Counted from the stretch's first letter, positions 1 through 11,432 are shown. The stretch is DNA of 64,000 nt from Protonemura montana (GCA_947568835.1 OX387603.1:2177701-2241700); one strand, 5' to 3'. The notes: generated from the letters alone by a model not told the origin. Numbers and translations are program-made.

Positions 1-25
1 TGATCTTTTATCCAGATTCTCCAGG

Positions 26-265
26 TTAAGCCATGAGGTCCATAATTTTCATCCATTCATCCATTTCCAAGACAATTGGCGCCCATTCTGGCAAAAGTGG
101 CCGATATTTGCAGAACAATTCTGAGCGTGCCCCAAGTAACACAATTACAGGAGCGCCAACTTTCCAAGAGTGCGATCCAGTGGGCGAGATGAAATGGACG
201 ACAACAAAATGAAAAGAAAAACAACAACGCACGGGAGCTTTGAGTCCTCGCCCACGACTCAACAC
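26..265 (-). other. possible coding exon or exon fragment
   Basis: An open minus-strand frame whose distal part (roughly positions 160 down to 26) reads like real protein: a hydrophobic beta-strand-like stretch (APVIVLLGARSE) followed by a W-rich segment and a stop at 26-28. The stretch resembles the core strands of periplasmic-binding-protein-like ligand domains, which would fit the receptor exon at 1794-2294 on the same strand. No convincing splice acceptor was found; an AG at about 160 is one candidate. It could equally be a chance frame. Low confidence. Confidence 0.25.
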
Positions 266-478
266 CGCATCTCTTCAGGCAAAATTAGTCCCATTTTAAC
301 AACAAGAAAAGTCTTCAAAACTGAGCGTGGCTCATCAAACTTTCAGATCTGTTCAAGTTAAAGAAAGTACAAAACAACTTGTGTAAAATTATGTTTTCTT
401 TGGTTCGGTGTTTCCTGTGGGGGAAGGGGAGAAGTATTCGAGCAACGACCCCCGTCACTCCAACGACATCTACTGACT

Positions 479-777
479 TTTTTTATTATTATGAACACTA
501 TAACCGTCTCAATAATTGATGCCCAAACGGGGACTCAAACCCCGATCTCCACCTGTCGCGGGTGTTGCTCTAACCCATTGAGCTACTTGGACACTGGCTT
601 TTTGAGTCGATTTGATATGGTAATATGCCAATGGTACAAGTAGCTCAATTGATTTTCGCAACACCCGCGATAGGTGGAGATCGGGATTCGAGTCCCCGTT
701 TGAGCATCAATTTTTGAGACGGTTTTAGTGTTCATAATAATAAAATACCCCGCGCATTGCAAGCGTTTGCAATTTAA
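479..777. repeat. inverted dimer of tRNA-like element
   Basis: Two copies of the tRNA-like element lie head to head. The left copy is on the minus strand (about 479-618), the right on the plus strand (about 636-777). Each contains the tRNA-like A-box arm (TAGCTCAATTG), the anticodon-like arm and the B-box-like arm, and each is bounded by GAGACGGTTTTAGTG-type ends followed by an ATAATAATAAAA stretch. The pair could fold into a hairpin with arms of about 120 bp. The right copy continues into the family tail CGCGCATTGCAAGCG at 753-767. Confidence 0.75.
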
Positions 778-1486
778 ATGACGTTTCATCTATGTCCGTT
801 GAAGTTCTTACGACGCATTCGGCAATTTAAATTTGAGTGCCCGCACACACAACTTGAAATCGGTAGACGGAGTAAAACACGGCTTGAAAAGCCACCGTCG
901 TTTGGGCAAAGTTTGGATAAAGTTTGGGAAAATATGACAGGGAAGCAGTTTCATTTGAAAGTAGACACAGGTGTGTGGGCAGCACGTAGCACGTGTGACC
1001 CCCGCATGACCTGGATGACCTCACGAACGATGCCCGTTGGACGGTGCATCAACCAAATTAATTATGAGATGCGGCGAAGGTGGATTAAATTGACGCAATG
1101 ACAATAAAACAGCAATAAACAACTTAACTTTGTGTCTTTCTCGGCCAAAAAACCTCCGAAGCAGTTTGACACTGAATGAAGTAACATGACTTAAGTTGGA
1201 ATTAAATTGATGATAAGCATTTCAATCGAGTAAACGGAAAGGTGGTACGATTGGAGCGATACTGCCTTTGCTGGCGACTTCACAACGAAGACTTATTATT
1301 ATATACTATCAAATTATGATTCTTATTAAGCTCATACAGATATAATGTACTTGTTCGCAGCTATAAATAAATATGAAAAATCTGAAAAAATTCTGAGGCC
1401 GGGCATCATAGGCACCCTTTAAACTCACATAAAGCACAAAATTTCCCCGTCAGGTCTCCCGTTCCACGTGCCGACGCCATCTTATC

Positions 1487-1783
1487 TTAAGATTTCATCT
1501 AAATACAGCGAATCCAACGTCAAATTGGAGTTACTCGAGATTGACAGGTTGTGACTTGATATAGCGTCACTAGAATCAGAGTGACTGTGAGTATTCACAG
1601 CCTCTTGGTTCTACTCCTTGGAGATCCGTCATTCTCATCAAATACACTAAAATCGTCTCAAAAAGCCAGTGTCCAAGTAGCTCAATAGGTTAGAGCAACA
1701 CCCGTGATAGATGGAGATTGGGGTTTGAGTCCCCATTTGAGCATCAATTTTTGAGACGGTTATAGTGTTGTTAATAATAAAAT
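1487..1783 (+). repeat. tRNA-like SINE/MITE element, near full length
   Basis: The body (about 1487-1648) contains short hairpins, for example GTCACT...AGTGAC. It is followed by the inverted-repeat end CACTAAAATCGTCTCAAAAA, a 73-nt tRNA-like segment at 1671-1743, and the opposite inverted repeat TTTTTGAGACGGTTATAGTG plus AATAATAAAA. The tRNA-like part has paired acceptor-like ends (GTCCAAG against CATTTGAGC-type), a D-arm with an A-box match, and a T-arm with a B-box-like sequence. The same body plus head recurs at 12033 (minus) and 28500 (plus). The element ends within about 10 bp of the splice donor of the exon at 1794. Confidence 0.8.
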
Positions 1784-1793
1784 GCCATCCTAC

Positions 1794-2294
1794 CTGTTGA
1801 AAGTATCCTGACGTGTCGCCGTTGCCTCCGCGCGCCCACAGCACTGGTATACCGGAAGTTCCCGCCGCCAGCGCCACTGCGAAAGCGGCGGGCGACCCGC
1901 CAACTATCAGCACGGCCACCACGTGTTTCTGTTCGAAGGTCGAGCACGTGGAATTCAAGATGTCTGCCGAGAAGCGGTTGTTTTCGGGGAGCGAGATCAC
2001 GAGGGGATTCAGCGAGACGTCGTAGTCGGAGTTGCCGTCGAGAAAGTTCTCCGTTAGGTTCGCTAGTGTCTTGTTGAAAGCGCGGGTGAAAGTCTGACCT
2101 TGAGACTTTGTCAAGGCTATCGCTAGGTACATCGTCCATTGTTGTGGTTGTTTGTGTTTGGTAGGCGAGAACTGAGCCAATGAGAAGGCTGGGATTATGA
2201 ACTTCACGATGATCACAATCAGAATCAATAATATTGGAGCTGTTTTTGATGATTTGAACCCGTAAATGGATGGCTGACGTTTTTTTACTGGCAT
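1794..2294 (-). CDS. first coding exon of a putative glutamate-receptor-like protein (partial)
   Basis: This exon encodes 167 residues from an ATG at 2294-2292 to a consensus splice donor (CAG|GTAGGA) at 1794/1793, ending in phase 0. It has a basic N-terminus, a strong hydrophobic segment at residues about 19-40 (signal peptide or signal anchor), several N-glycosylation sequons (NKT, NLT, NST), and an alpha/beta segment near residues 120-160 (VVAVLIVGG...GIPVLWARGG). That layout, a strand with a Cys just before it and a second strand ending in a small-residue loop, resembles the start of the amino-terminal domain of NMDA-type ionotropic glutamate receptors; a class C GPCR or other ligand-binding receptor is possible. 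It would act at the plasma membrane. Later exons should lie to the left, mostly outside the window. A tRNA-like element occupies the intron next to the donor. The exon is real-looking; the family call is an inference from fold-like patterns. Confidence 0.55.
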
Positions 2295-2897
2295 TTTGGT
2301 TTAGTTTTGTTTGGTTTAATTTTCTGTCTGATTTTATGAGAATCGAATTTGAGGTTCTAGGAATCTTTCCTCAGCCGTCAGGGTACTTAAGGATAATCCT
2401 CATATTAAGTTTGCGTTGGGCATCGATTTATTGTGGCAGACATTCTGTTTGTTTTTTTGGGTTGGGGATGGGTCTTTTTTAGAGGGGGTCGATGATTTGT
2501 GTTGGTGTTTTCTGTGAGTAGATGCTGTGTTGTGGTGTCAAAATGTTGGTTCCCCTGCGCTGTCGACAGTGGGGTGAGGACGAGGCATGTGGAACGACCG
2601 CGTCGAGGGTTCAATGAGAGACCCGCTCCACCATAGCACCTGTAACACAAGAAGAAGACGGTGGGCGTTAGACTTGGTTTGAATCTTGCTCAGCTCAGTC
2701 ATGAGCTTGTGACGGCTTGCAATCTTTGTCATTGCAATATAAGACCGAAACAGTTCCTTCCTTTCAGTACCTCGGTCTGCTCGGCGATTCTAGGGGCATC
2801 TGATTGCAATCAGCAACCAGGATCAAGGCATTGCTAACATCATTCCTTTCCGTCAAAACTTATCTTCAATCCTTTTTATAAACAAGTTTAAAAGCCT
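2295..2897. other. region upstream of the receptor exon, no feature recognised
   Basis: AT-rich sequence that would contain the 5' UTR and promoter of the minus-strand exon. I see no TATA box, CpG cluster or further exon that I can defend. Confidence 0.4.
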
Positions 2898-3188
2898 TAT
2901 GTCTACTTGATGTAAACTTAGCACTAGTTTTAACAAAAACTATTTCAACTGGGTTTTCAATGCTAAGTGAAGAACAACTAAATTTCCCGACGTTTCGTAA
3001 CTTGTACCTGTTACTTTATCAAGGGTAAGAGCAGTCCTGACAATTTTCCAATAACAAAATTGGTTAGTTAGTTACCTAGGACTGCTCTTACCCTTGATAA
3101 AGTAACAGGTACAAGTTACGAAACGTTGGGAAATTCAGTTGTTCTTAACTTAGCATTGAAAACCCAGTTGAAATAGTTTTTGTTAATT
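2898..3188. repeat. stem-loop-core interspersed repeat, inverted pair
   Basis: The left half (2898-3058) is a minus-strand copy and the right half (about 3060-3188) a plus-strand copy of a dispersed repeat. The shared core reads CCCTTGATAAAGTAAC, an 8-nt loop, then GTTACGAAACGTTGGG, so GTAAC and GTTAC pair. The minus core is at 2991-3025 and the plus core at about 3091-3126. The same family occurs at 15425, 27683, 33430, 37972 and 43138. Nothing in it encodes protein. It may derive from the terminal part of a larger retroelement. Confidence 0.75.
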
Positions 3189-3189
3189 T

Positions 3190-5690
3190 TAAAGCTGCTC
3201 GTTCAAAAATTACTGACCAAAATATTACCGACTTTCGCTGCAATTCTACTTTTCAGAAATTAACATAAATTTAAATTTGCTTTTGAACAAAAACCGTATA
3301 TTTTTTGAAGCCCGCTAATTATCCGTCCCGGGTGTTCTAAACTTAGTAACTTAAGATGCACGGAGTTGTCTTGTTTTCCATCCTGAAGAAAATAGTTGAA
3401 CGTCTGGCTACTGGAAGCAGATCGAAGAAAACAATTTGTTTTGCTTTATTTTGTATCACAGCTCAAGAATTCGTGAACATTGGGCTTAAAAAAATAAAGT
3501 TTCATATTTGTTTATTTAGTATTAACATCCAAAGCATGTGTTTTTTTTCATTTGTTTCGTGGCCGTATTTTTGTCTTTTCATTTTGTTTCTTCTCTCACT
3601 GCCTCCTGAGTTCTTGTTTCCATTTAGTTTACTTAACCCAAGTGTCAAGACGTTAGCTTTGTGTGGGCAAAACAAAACAAATTGCGTTTCTATGTGAAAA
3701 AAATTATAATTAAAAAAATATATGAAATCGACTGCACAAGGTATAAAAGTTCCTACAAAGATTATCTTGCTTATTTTCAAAGTAGGTTAAAGTTGTTGAA
3801 TTTCCACCCAGACATTCGCCGACCGAGTCCAGCGAAAATATCCCCAGCATTAATCTGGAATAACCTCTAGTCTGAAACATCCCTTAATTCCCAGATAGGA
3901 AGACGCAGCTGCGTGAACCCTTTCATATTGCTTATTACATGACACAACGCACCGCCCTTGCTAAGTGATTCCACCTCAAGGCAGCCAATCAAAGGCGACC
4001 CTTCCGAAGGACGACTTCTAATTAATGTTGCCACGATTTCGCTGACGTGGTCTCAGATATCCCTTTCACCCTTCGGCCCGGTGGAAACCAAAACAAAGCA
4101 GCGAGTGTCTGGAAGGTTCTGCGATATTCTACTGAGCATATGGCGATGTTGATTGAAAGGTGGAAGGTCTGATTTCGAGTTCACGAGACGCTAAAAAGAA
4201 AAGAAAGCGTTCGTTGTTGTTTCTTAAAACAAATAACTTCGAGAAACTCGGCATGATTTGCAAATTAAATGCACAGAAACAAAAACACAAAAACAAAAAC
4301 AAAAACAAAAACAAATATTGTATTTGAGAATTTCTTAATAAGCAAGAACATATGGGGTGAGAGCCAGGAATACGCAGAAGAAACGGATTTTCTCTAGCAA
4401 GAAGCTTTGACCTTTTCTCCTTTCCCACGCAACAGAGATGTCCTCTTTTCCATTTCAACAAGAAAATGTGAATTCTTTCAATCTCTTTCTATGAGAGTGA
4501 CATCGATTTTCACCATTTCCGGCAATTTTCCTCACCGATTTTCCTTTTTTTTCAGGTATATTCTGACCCGTTACTTTATTTTTTGGCGACATACTTTGAT
4601 AAACTATAATGGCATCGAAAAAATGTGCGTTTCCCAACAATTGGATTAAATTGAGACGTTAAAATTACAGGAGACGTTAAGCCCTTTTTAGGAACACAGA
4701 GGAAAAATATCCCAACAATTGCATAAAATATCAAAATATAACCAAAGACAAGCATCGATTGCTCCCAACCGACGGCAAGTGGCTGAATTATTAGCGAGGT
4801 CAAAGAATCAACAAGTTGAGTCAACATTTCACAATCCAGCGCTCGTTTTAAGCATAAAACCAGGCGACAATCCAGTAAGCTTTGTTCGACGATCGCACCG
4901 AGATTGTCAAACTGCAATTCACATTCTTAGTAAAATCACGGTTTATCTGAGAACAATTTGAATACCGGAAGTGACTCGCCTTGGTACTCTATTTAAACTT
5001 AAACAGAAGACGAGAGGAGCGGCGAATTCAAAGTGGCTCAGATAAGAAAACTTTCAAATTTTGTGCCGTTTGACATTTGGATTTCACAGAATTTTTCGTA
5101 GAAACGTTCGGTTGGTACCGGATTTTAAGCCCGTGTAAGCCCCTTTTTATTTGAGAAGCTTGATTTTAGATAAATATTGCACAATTTAATGTTGTTACAG
5201 CTGATACGAATTGAAACCAACCAGATTTCCATGATAGTGAGGCGAAGATTCATTGAAAGATATTAAGAAATTTACAAACTTGGATGTTATTCCAAATCGC
5301 AATTTTGTATTAAATCATAAATAACAAAATAAATGTTTCTTTGTTCATTAAAAGTGGTTGACATAATATTGCTGTTCAATTCTACTTTAGTGAAAATGAG
5401 CCTATCATTCTGGTTCGTACCACTTTCCATGCAATAATAGTTATCAGCCATTTTTCTGTATTTGTATTTGAAGAAATATAATTAATATCGTTACGCCTCG
5501 AACATTAACAACCCGAATGTAACACCCCAATAGGGTGTTTTTAAAATTTGGCAATTTTGTGAAAATCAATAAAGTCGAGGGTTAGCTTGGTAATAGCCAC
5601 TCAGCCAGTCCAACAGCACCTCTGGGTGCAATCAGGACTTACCCCTGAATACTGCCCGCACAGCAAATCTGGCACCTCCACCACCAGCTG
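3190..5690. other. intergenic, no gene recognised
   Basis: AT-rich sequence with only short, unconvincing open frames. An A-rich (AAAAAC)n microsatellite lies at about 4277-4315. No RNA gene or dispersed repeat that I can place in one of the window's families. Confidence 0.5.
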
Positions 5691-5707
5691 GAAGCTGGGG
5701 TTGAAAT

Positions 5708-7467
5708 TGAATGGTTGATTATTGGTGTTTAGCGACGCACTGTTTTGACATCTGGTCATGCGGCACTGGTCTAATGGCGTCGGTGAATGAGTGGATAATG
5801 ATGAACCTAACCTAGCCTAGAAGGGAGGAGGGGAAATCCGGTGCCAGCACGTAGCCTACTCCTGTCGAAGACCAAGAGGACCACCGGCTTAACGTCCCTT
5901 CCGAAGGACGGTACAACGCGAACAACAGGATTCCTTCACAAATCCATGCTGTCGCGAGGTTGATAAGCAAGGCGAGTGAAGTTGCTGTACTAACTTTCAT
6001 CCCTCCAACCTCTCTCCCGAACAGAACTGGTCATGTGTATGATGGTCACCCATCCAATACCTGACCCAGCGCAGTGTTGCTTAACTTTCATTCCTCCAAC
6101 CTCTCTCCCGAACAGAACTGGTCATGTGTATGATGGTCACCCATCCAATGCCTGACCCAGCGCAGTGTTGCTTAACTTTCATCCCTCCAACCTCTCTCCC
6201 GAACAGAACTAGTCATGTGTATGATGGTCACCCATCCAATACCTGACCCAGCGCAGTGTTGCTTAACTTTCATCCCTCCAACCTCTCTCCCGAACAGAAC
6301 TAGTCATGTGTATGATGGTCACCCATCCAATATCTCATCCAGCGCAGTGTTGCTTAACTTTCATCCCTCCAACCTCTCTCCCGAACAGAACTGGTCATGT
6401 GTATGATGGTCACCCATCCAATACCTGACCCAGCGCAGTGTTGCTTAACTTTCATCCCTCCAACCTCTCTCCCGAACAGAACTGGTCATGTGTATGATGG
6501 CCACCCATCCAATACCTGACCCAGCGCAGTGTTGCTTAACTTGCATCCCTCCAACCTCTCTCCCGAACAGAACTGGTCATGTGTATGATGATCACCCATC
6601 CAATACCTGACTCAGCGCAGTGTTGCTTAACTTTCATCCCTCCAACCTCTCTCCCGAACAGAACTGGTCATGTGTATGATGGCCACCCATCCAATACCTG
6701 ACCCAGCACAGTGTTGCTTAACTTGCATCCCTCCAACCTCTCTCCCGAACAGAACTGGTCATGTGTATGATGGCCACCCATCCAATACCTGACCCAGCGC
6801 AGTGTTGCTTAACTTGCATCCCTCCAACCTCTCTCCCGAACAGAACTGGTCATGTGTATGATGGCCACCCATCCAATACCTGACCCAGCGTAGTGTTGCT
6901 TAACTTTCATCCCTCCAACCTCTCTCCCGAACAGAACTGGTCATGTGTATGATGGCCACCCATCCAATACCTGACCCAGCGCAGTGTTGCTTAACTTTCA
7001 TCCCTCCAACCTCTCTCCCGAACAGAACTGGTCATGTGTATGATGGCCACCCATCCAATACCTGACTCAGCGCAGTGTTGCTTAACTTTCATCCCTCCAA
7101 CCTCTCTCCCGAACAGAACTGGTCATGTGTATGATGGCCACCCATCCAATACCTGACTCAGCGCAGTGTTGCTTAACTTTCATCCCTCCAACCTCTCTCC
7201 CGAACAGAACTGGTCATGTGTATGATGGCCACCCATCCAATACCTGACCCAGCGTAGTGTTGCTTAACTTTCATCCCTCCAACCTCTCTCCCAAACAGAA
7301 CTGATCATGTGTATGATGGTCACCCATCCAATACCTGACCCAGCGTAGTGTTGCTTAACTTTCATCCCTCCAACCTCTCTCCCAAACAGAACTGGTCATG
7401 TGTATGATGATCACCCATCCAATACCTGACCCAGCGCAGTGTTGCTGAACACGACAAACCGTTTGGT
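5708..7467 (-). mobile_element. 5S-rRNA-derived SINE with 16-fold multiplied head
   Basis: Read on the minus strand, the element starts with a 5S-like head (ACGGTTTGTCGTGTT), runs through about 16 tandem 91-bp units (7446 down to about 5991), then a unique body of about 280 bp with the motif CCTTCGGAAGGGACGTTAA, and a tail with GCGTCGCTAAACACCAATAA. It is bracketed by a 12-bp direct repeat, TGGGGTTGAAAT, at 5696-5707 and 7468-7479, which marks a retrotransposition target-site duplication. Each unit carries the segment AAGTTAAGCAACACTGCG...TTGGATGGGTGACC, which aligns with the box A, intermediate element and box C of 5S rRNA genes (type 1 Pol III promoter). Confidence 0.85.
5991..7446 (-). repeat. 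91-bp 5S-derived tandem array, about 16 units
   Basis: The period of 91 bp was measured directly (for example the CTTTCAT starts at 5994 and 6085). Units differ by a few substitutions, mostly at CpG and at GGTCACC/GGCCACC/GATCACC. About half of each unit is 5S-derived; the rest (CATACACATGACCAG...GAGGGATGAAA) is not 5S. The array is the head of the SINE at 5708-7467. Confidence 0.95.
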
Positions 7468-7479
7468 TGGGGTTGAAAT

Positions 7480-8390
7480 GTAGGTAAGTGGATGCAAGTT
7501 ACGATCCAGTTGGAGGTAGACGTGGTTAGAGTTGAGGAAAGAAGAATTGTTATTATAGTTGTTGCAGTTGTTTGACAATAGTTAGACTTACTTAATATTC
7601 AAAACCCTGTTCAGATAAAGTTTCTTTGAAAACTTGTGCTTGAAATAGTAAGAAGTGTACGTGAGAATAATGATGACACATAAAATGTTAGATGTGAGCA
7701 ATTTCTTTATTTCACTAAGTGACGGTTTTTTAGCGGTACGTTCGTTATTATTAACGGGCTGTTAACAAATAAAATATGAATGGCTCATGTTAACTAATTG
7801 ACGGAATGTTAAGTTCTTAACGGACCACTGAATAACTAACCTTTAGACTAACAATAAAATCAACTACTCGTTTTGTTTACTGTTATTTTTGTTACTTAAA
7901 TATGTTCCCTGCGTTGAAGCCGATGTTTTAATTTATTTACCGTCCCAATAAAGCACTTTTTTAGGTGAAATGCTTCTCAAGAACTAGAAAGAAAGACACA
8001 GCTTCCAGTTCCTCGGTTCTCATTCCGAATTAATGATGCTAAGTGTCTCACACGGAGCCGCCCCTTTGTGCCGATAAAGCTAAGACGTTGTATCTACATT
8101 TTAAATTTCCAGAAATCTCCATGAAAGGAACTCCGCTAACTCTCTGTTCTGGGTTAATTACAACGAGAACAAAATAAATACACTCGAGTGTCTATCGAGT
8201 ACAGTTGTCACGAGATTAACATAATGCCTGTAAGTACCATTCATACTGATAAAGCAAAGAGAAGCGTCTCATCCGAAAATCGCACCGTATTTTCTTAGCG
8301 TTTTATGTGTCAAAGTAATTTAAATACTTCCGTATTCTTTGAATCTACGGTTTTATTCTATGCTAGTTTATGATGTCTGAGTTTACATCT
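7480..8390. other. intergenic, no gene recognised
   Basis: AT-rich sequence. A segment at about 7805-7832 (GTTAAGTTCTTAACGGACCA) resembles one at about 44787-44817 and may be a small dispersed repeat. Nothing else seen. Confidence 0.4.
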
Positions 8391-8957
8391 GCGTATTGCT
8401 ATGGGATTGTTGCTACACTTCAAGACACCGGCCACGTGAAGGCGTCTAACAATTCCATCCCCGCTTGTACATAGCCACGTGAAACAAGCAAGCTGTTGAA
8501 ACGCCTCTCTCCAGCAGCCAGCGTATTGCTATGGGATTGTTGCTACACTTCAAGACACCGGCCACGTGAAGGCGTCTAACAATTCCATCCCCGCTTGTAC
8601 ATAGCCACGTGAAACAAGCAAGCTGTTGAAACGCCTCTCTCCAGGAGCCAGCGTATTGCTATGGGATTGTTGCTACACTTCAAGACACCGGCCACGTGAA
8701 GGCATCTAACAATTCCATCCCCGCTTGTACATAGCCACGTGAAACAAGCAAGCTGTTGAAACGCCTCTCTCCAGCAGCCAGCGTATTGCTATGGGATTGT
8801 TGCTACACTTCAAGACACCGGCCACGTGAAGGCGTCTAACAATTCCATCCCCGCTTGTACATAGCCACGTGAAACAAGCAAGCTGTTGAAACGCCTCTCT
8901 CCAGGAGCCAGCGTATTGCTATGGGATTGTTGCTACACTTCAAGACACCGGCCACCA
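8391..8957 (+). repeat. 130-bp minisatellite, 4.3 units
   Basis: Units begin at 8391, 8521, 8651, 8781 and 8911 (each with GCGTATTGCTATGGG); the fifth is cut off at about 8957. Units alternate between CCAGCAGCCA and CCAGGAGCCA at their ends, so the array is two copies of a 260-bp dimer. Each full unit carries two CACGTG palindromes (first pair at 8433 and 8476). The segment CACGTGAAACAAGCAAGCTG through AAACGCCTCTC is related to the start of the 82-bp array at 32204. Confidence 0.95.
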
Positions 8958-11430
8958 AGCCCCGCTAACCCTATGGCCACGTGGCACATGAACGCTGTCT
9001 AAACGCCCTTCGTGCATGACCCAGTTCGTCGCAAGGCTTCTTTGAAGGACATGCCAGTTTTTTTTTTGACGTTTTTAAGACGGGCCTGGTCGACAAATCA
9101 GTCAAGACGCCTTGCTATTTACGACGACGGGTTCGTCGGGTGCGACTGATAAGGAGACTTCACCTCTCGGTCGCGACCCTCACGGGACAGAGAGCCGAGG
9201 ACGCTATCGATTATCTCGACGTCGGTTTCTGCATTTGCATGCACGACACGTCGGGACAAGCTCGACGTCGCGGTGCAATAATTTAAGACGTCGTTTGTTT
9301 TCCGGGGCCAAGTGTTTAGTGGAACGGTCGCGATGGCGCCACGTGTTACCACGGTTTGGAAGCCAGTTGGGTCTTCGTTCTCTAGTGTTTTAACGTTGGT
9401 ATTCGCAAGATGGATGCTGTTTGACTTGGTAGAATGCAATGGCCGTTCAAAGTAGAATGTAGCGGTCGGTACTCGGTCACCAAGGCGATTTGTTCTGGTA
9501 TTTGGTGACTGTTTTGAATTTGTCAAGTGGTTTGCTAACCAGGTTCCTGCAAGACTTGGATGGCTCAGTTTATTGCAAGTAAACATTTGAGAGAAACATT
9601 TGAATGTCACTGGCATTCGTAACTAGAGCTTGAACTAGAAGATCATTTGAAAACAACGCATATGTTTTTCTTGATGGAGGTCGAATATATAAAATATTTA
9701 TGAAAAGCTGTAAAAAAGTTCTGCAAATAGCAAGCTTAAAACCACTGAGAGCCGTAAACAAAGGTTTGAACCAATATTTTCTAGCTGTTTTAAGTGGGAT
9801 TGTATTTCGAATTCATTTCAGTGTTGAACCAGAGAAAAACGAGACCAAAATTCATGATTTCTGATTTAGAAACATGAAAAGTCCAAGCCGAAGTGATGCC
9901 AGGTGGTGACAATGTGGTGACGTCTCTGCCTTGGCTGGATTCCGGTCTGGCAAACGCAAGACTAATACAGATCTCCACGCACGTCTGTGCGGTGGAAGTG
10001 ACGCTAATTGAAAACGACGTACAGCATGCGTTCAATTACAAAGAATCGAGAAAGTCATTTGTTTCCGCGGATTACGTTCACCAAACTTGTCCCACAGAAT
10101 GTATACTCGAAAAGTCCCGACAAATGATTTTCATTTCCACCGAATCTCAGCGTCGGTGTTCGCTCTAAAATTAGTACGTTATCATTTATCTTCGTCAAGC
10201 TCTCCATGAGCGCCGTCGGGAATTCTGTCAGGTGGGGAATAACACATTCTGGACGGCGGTGTCCTCATATTGATTATTATAACTCATAAGAGAGATGATT
10301 AACTGGTTTTACTAGGCGCTAGTCACCTGCAAATCACTGAAAAAGTACAGGAATTGTGACAATATTGAATGCATGATGCAATAAAAACAGTGTTTAGCTC
10401 GAGGTTTTTTAAAAGCTATGGGTGCGAGCACCCGGTGTCCCTCATTCAAACCTCGTGTATGTTCGACCAGGAGGTTATAGACACAGAGCACTAACTTTCA
10501 GAACACTTTCTGGCTGTCCACTTCATTACCCATGACGTTCTGTATGCTAATTTTAAAATGACTATTAGTTTTGTCTAGCCCAGTTAAGTCCGTATAAATT
10601 AAAGCAACCGTTCAGTGTTCACCAACTGGAAGAGGGAGATCACCGAACAGGTCTTGCCCGCACATCGCTTTTATTTGGCTCACTTTTTTGATTTGTGGCG
10701 AGATGTAATTTTTTTTGGGTTAGTGCATTTCTCTTCTAAAGTATTGGGGACAGACTTCTCGGGTATTGCATTCCCTCGAGCAAAACCCGAGGGAATGCAA
10801 CGATTTTGTGCCATCAAAGTTGTTGGCATGTCTCGCCCGGAAAGATGTCGCTAATGCAGGACCTCGTACGGAGTCTTTGCCAATTCGCCCAACTACATGC
10901 AATTGTAAATTATTGCATTTTATGTTCCTGGAAAATTTAGCGACTGTCTTGTGCTTGTTGGAACTTTGGTAAGTAAAAGCATTACCTAAATTTAAACATA
11001 TTACATGAGTAATTTGTAACATAAGTTGTTAAAGTAGATGTTTGTAAATACTCTGACCTAGTTTGTGCGCCAGATCATGAAATAAATTCAAACTGAAAGA
11101 AATGATAATTTGAATTGGATTTCGGGAAATTTTCGTTGGTAAATTGGAAATTTTTCTGATGCCCGCTTCCATTTCGTGTTCCGAACAAACAAGCTATATC
11201 AGAAGATCAAAGAAATTTATTTCCACAAATGGAATTTTGAAATGTCTAACCAAATATCCTCGGAATTTCACTGGTCGCCAGCACAAAAGCTTCTTTCTTC
11301 ACCGTTGATTACCGTTACTTAGGGAGCCTCGACCGACATCGCTTTGGCTACAAGTTGACTAAATTGTATGTTTCAATGTTCCAACTCTAATCAAGGAGGA
11401 AGGCGTTCATCAGTACATCAAACTAATATG
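8958..11430. other. intergenic; CpG-rich patch and one perfect inverted repeat
   Basis: Positions about 9070-9410 are richer in CpG than their surroundings (many GTCG/CGAC). A 165-codon minus-strand open frame (9119-9616) covers this patch but matches nothing I recognise. A perfect 13-bp inverted repeat, TTGCATTCCCTCG, lies at 10766-10778 and 10788-10800 with a 9-nt loop. No gene is supported. Confidence 0.4.
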
Positions 11431-11432
11431 CC

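Noticed and set aside
9119-9616. 165-codon minus-strand frame as a gene
   Set aside because: No recognisable family, no splice context, and it overlaps a CpG-rich patch where long chance frames are likelier.
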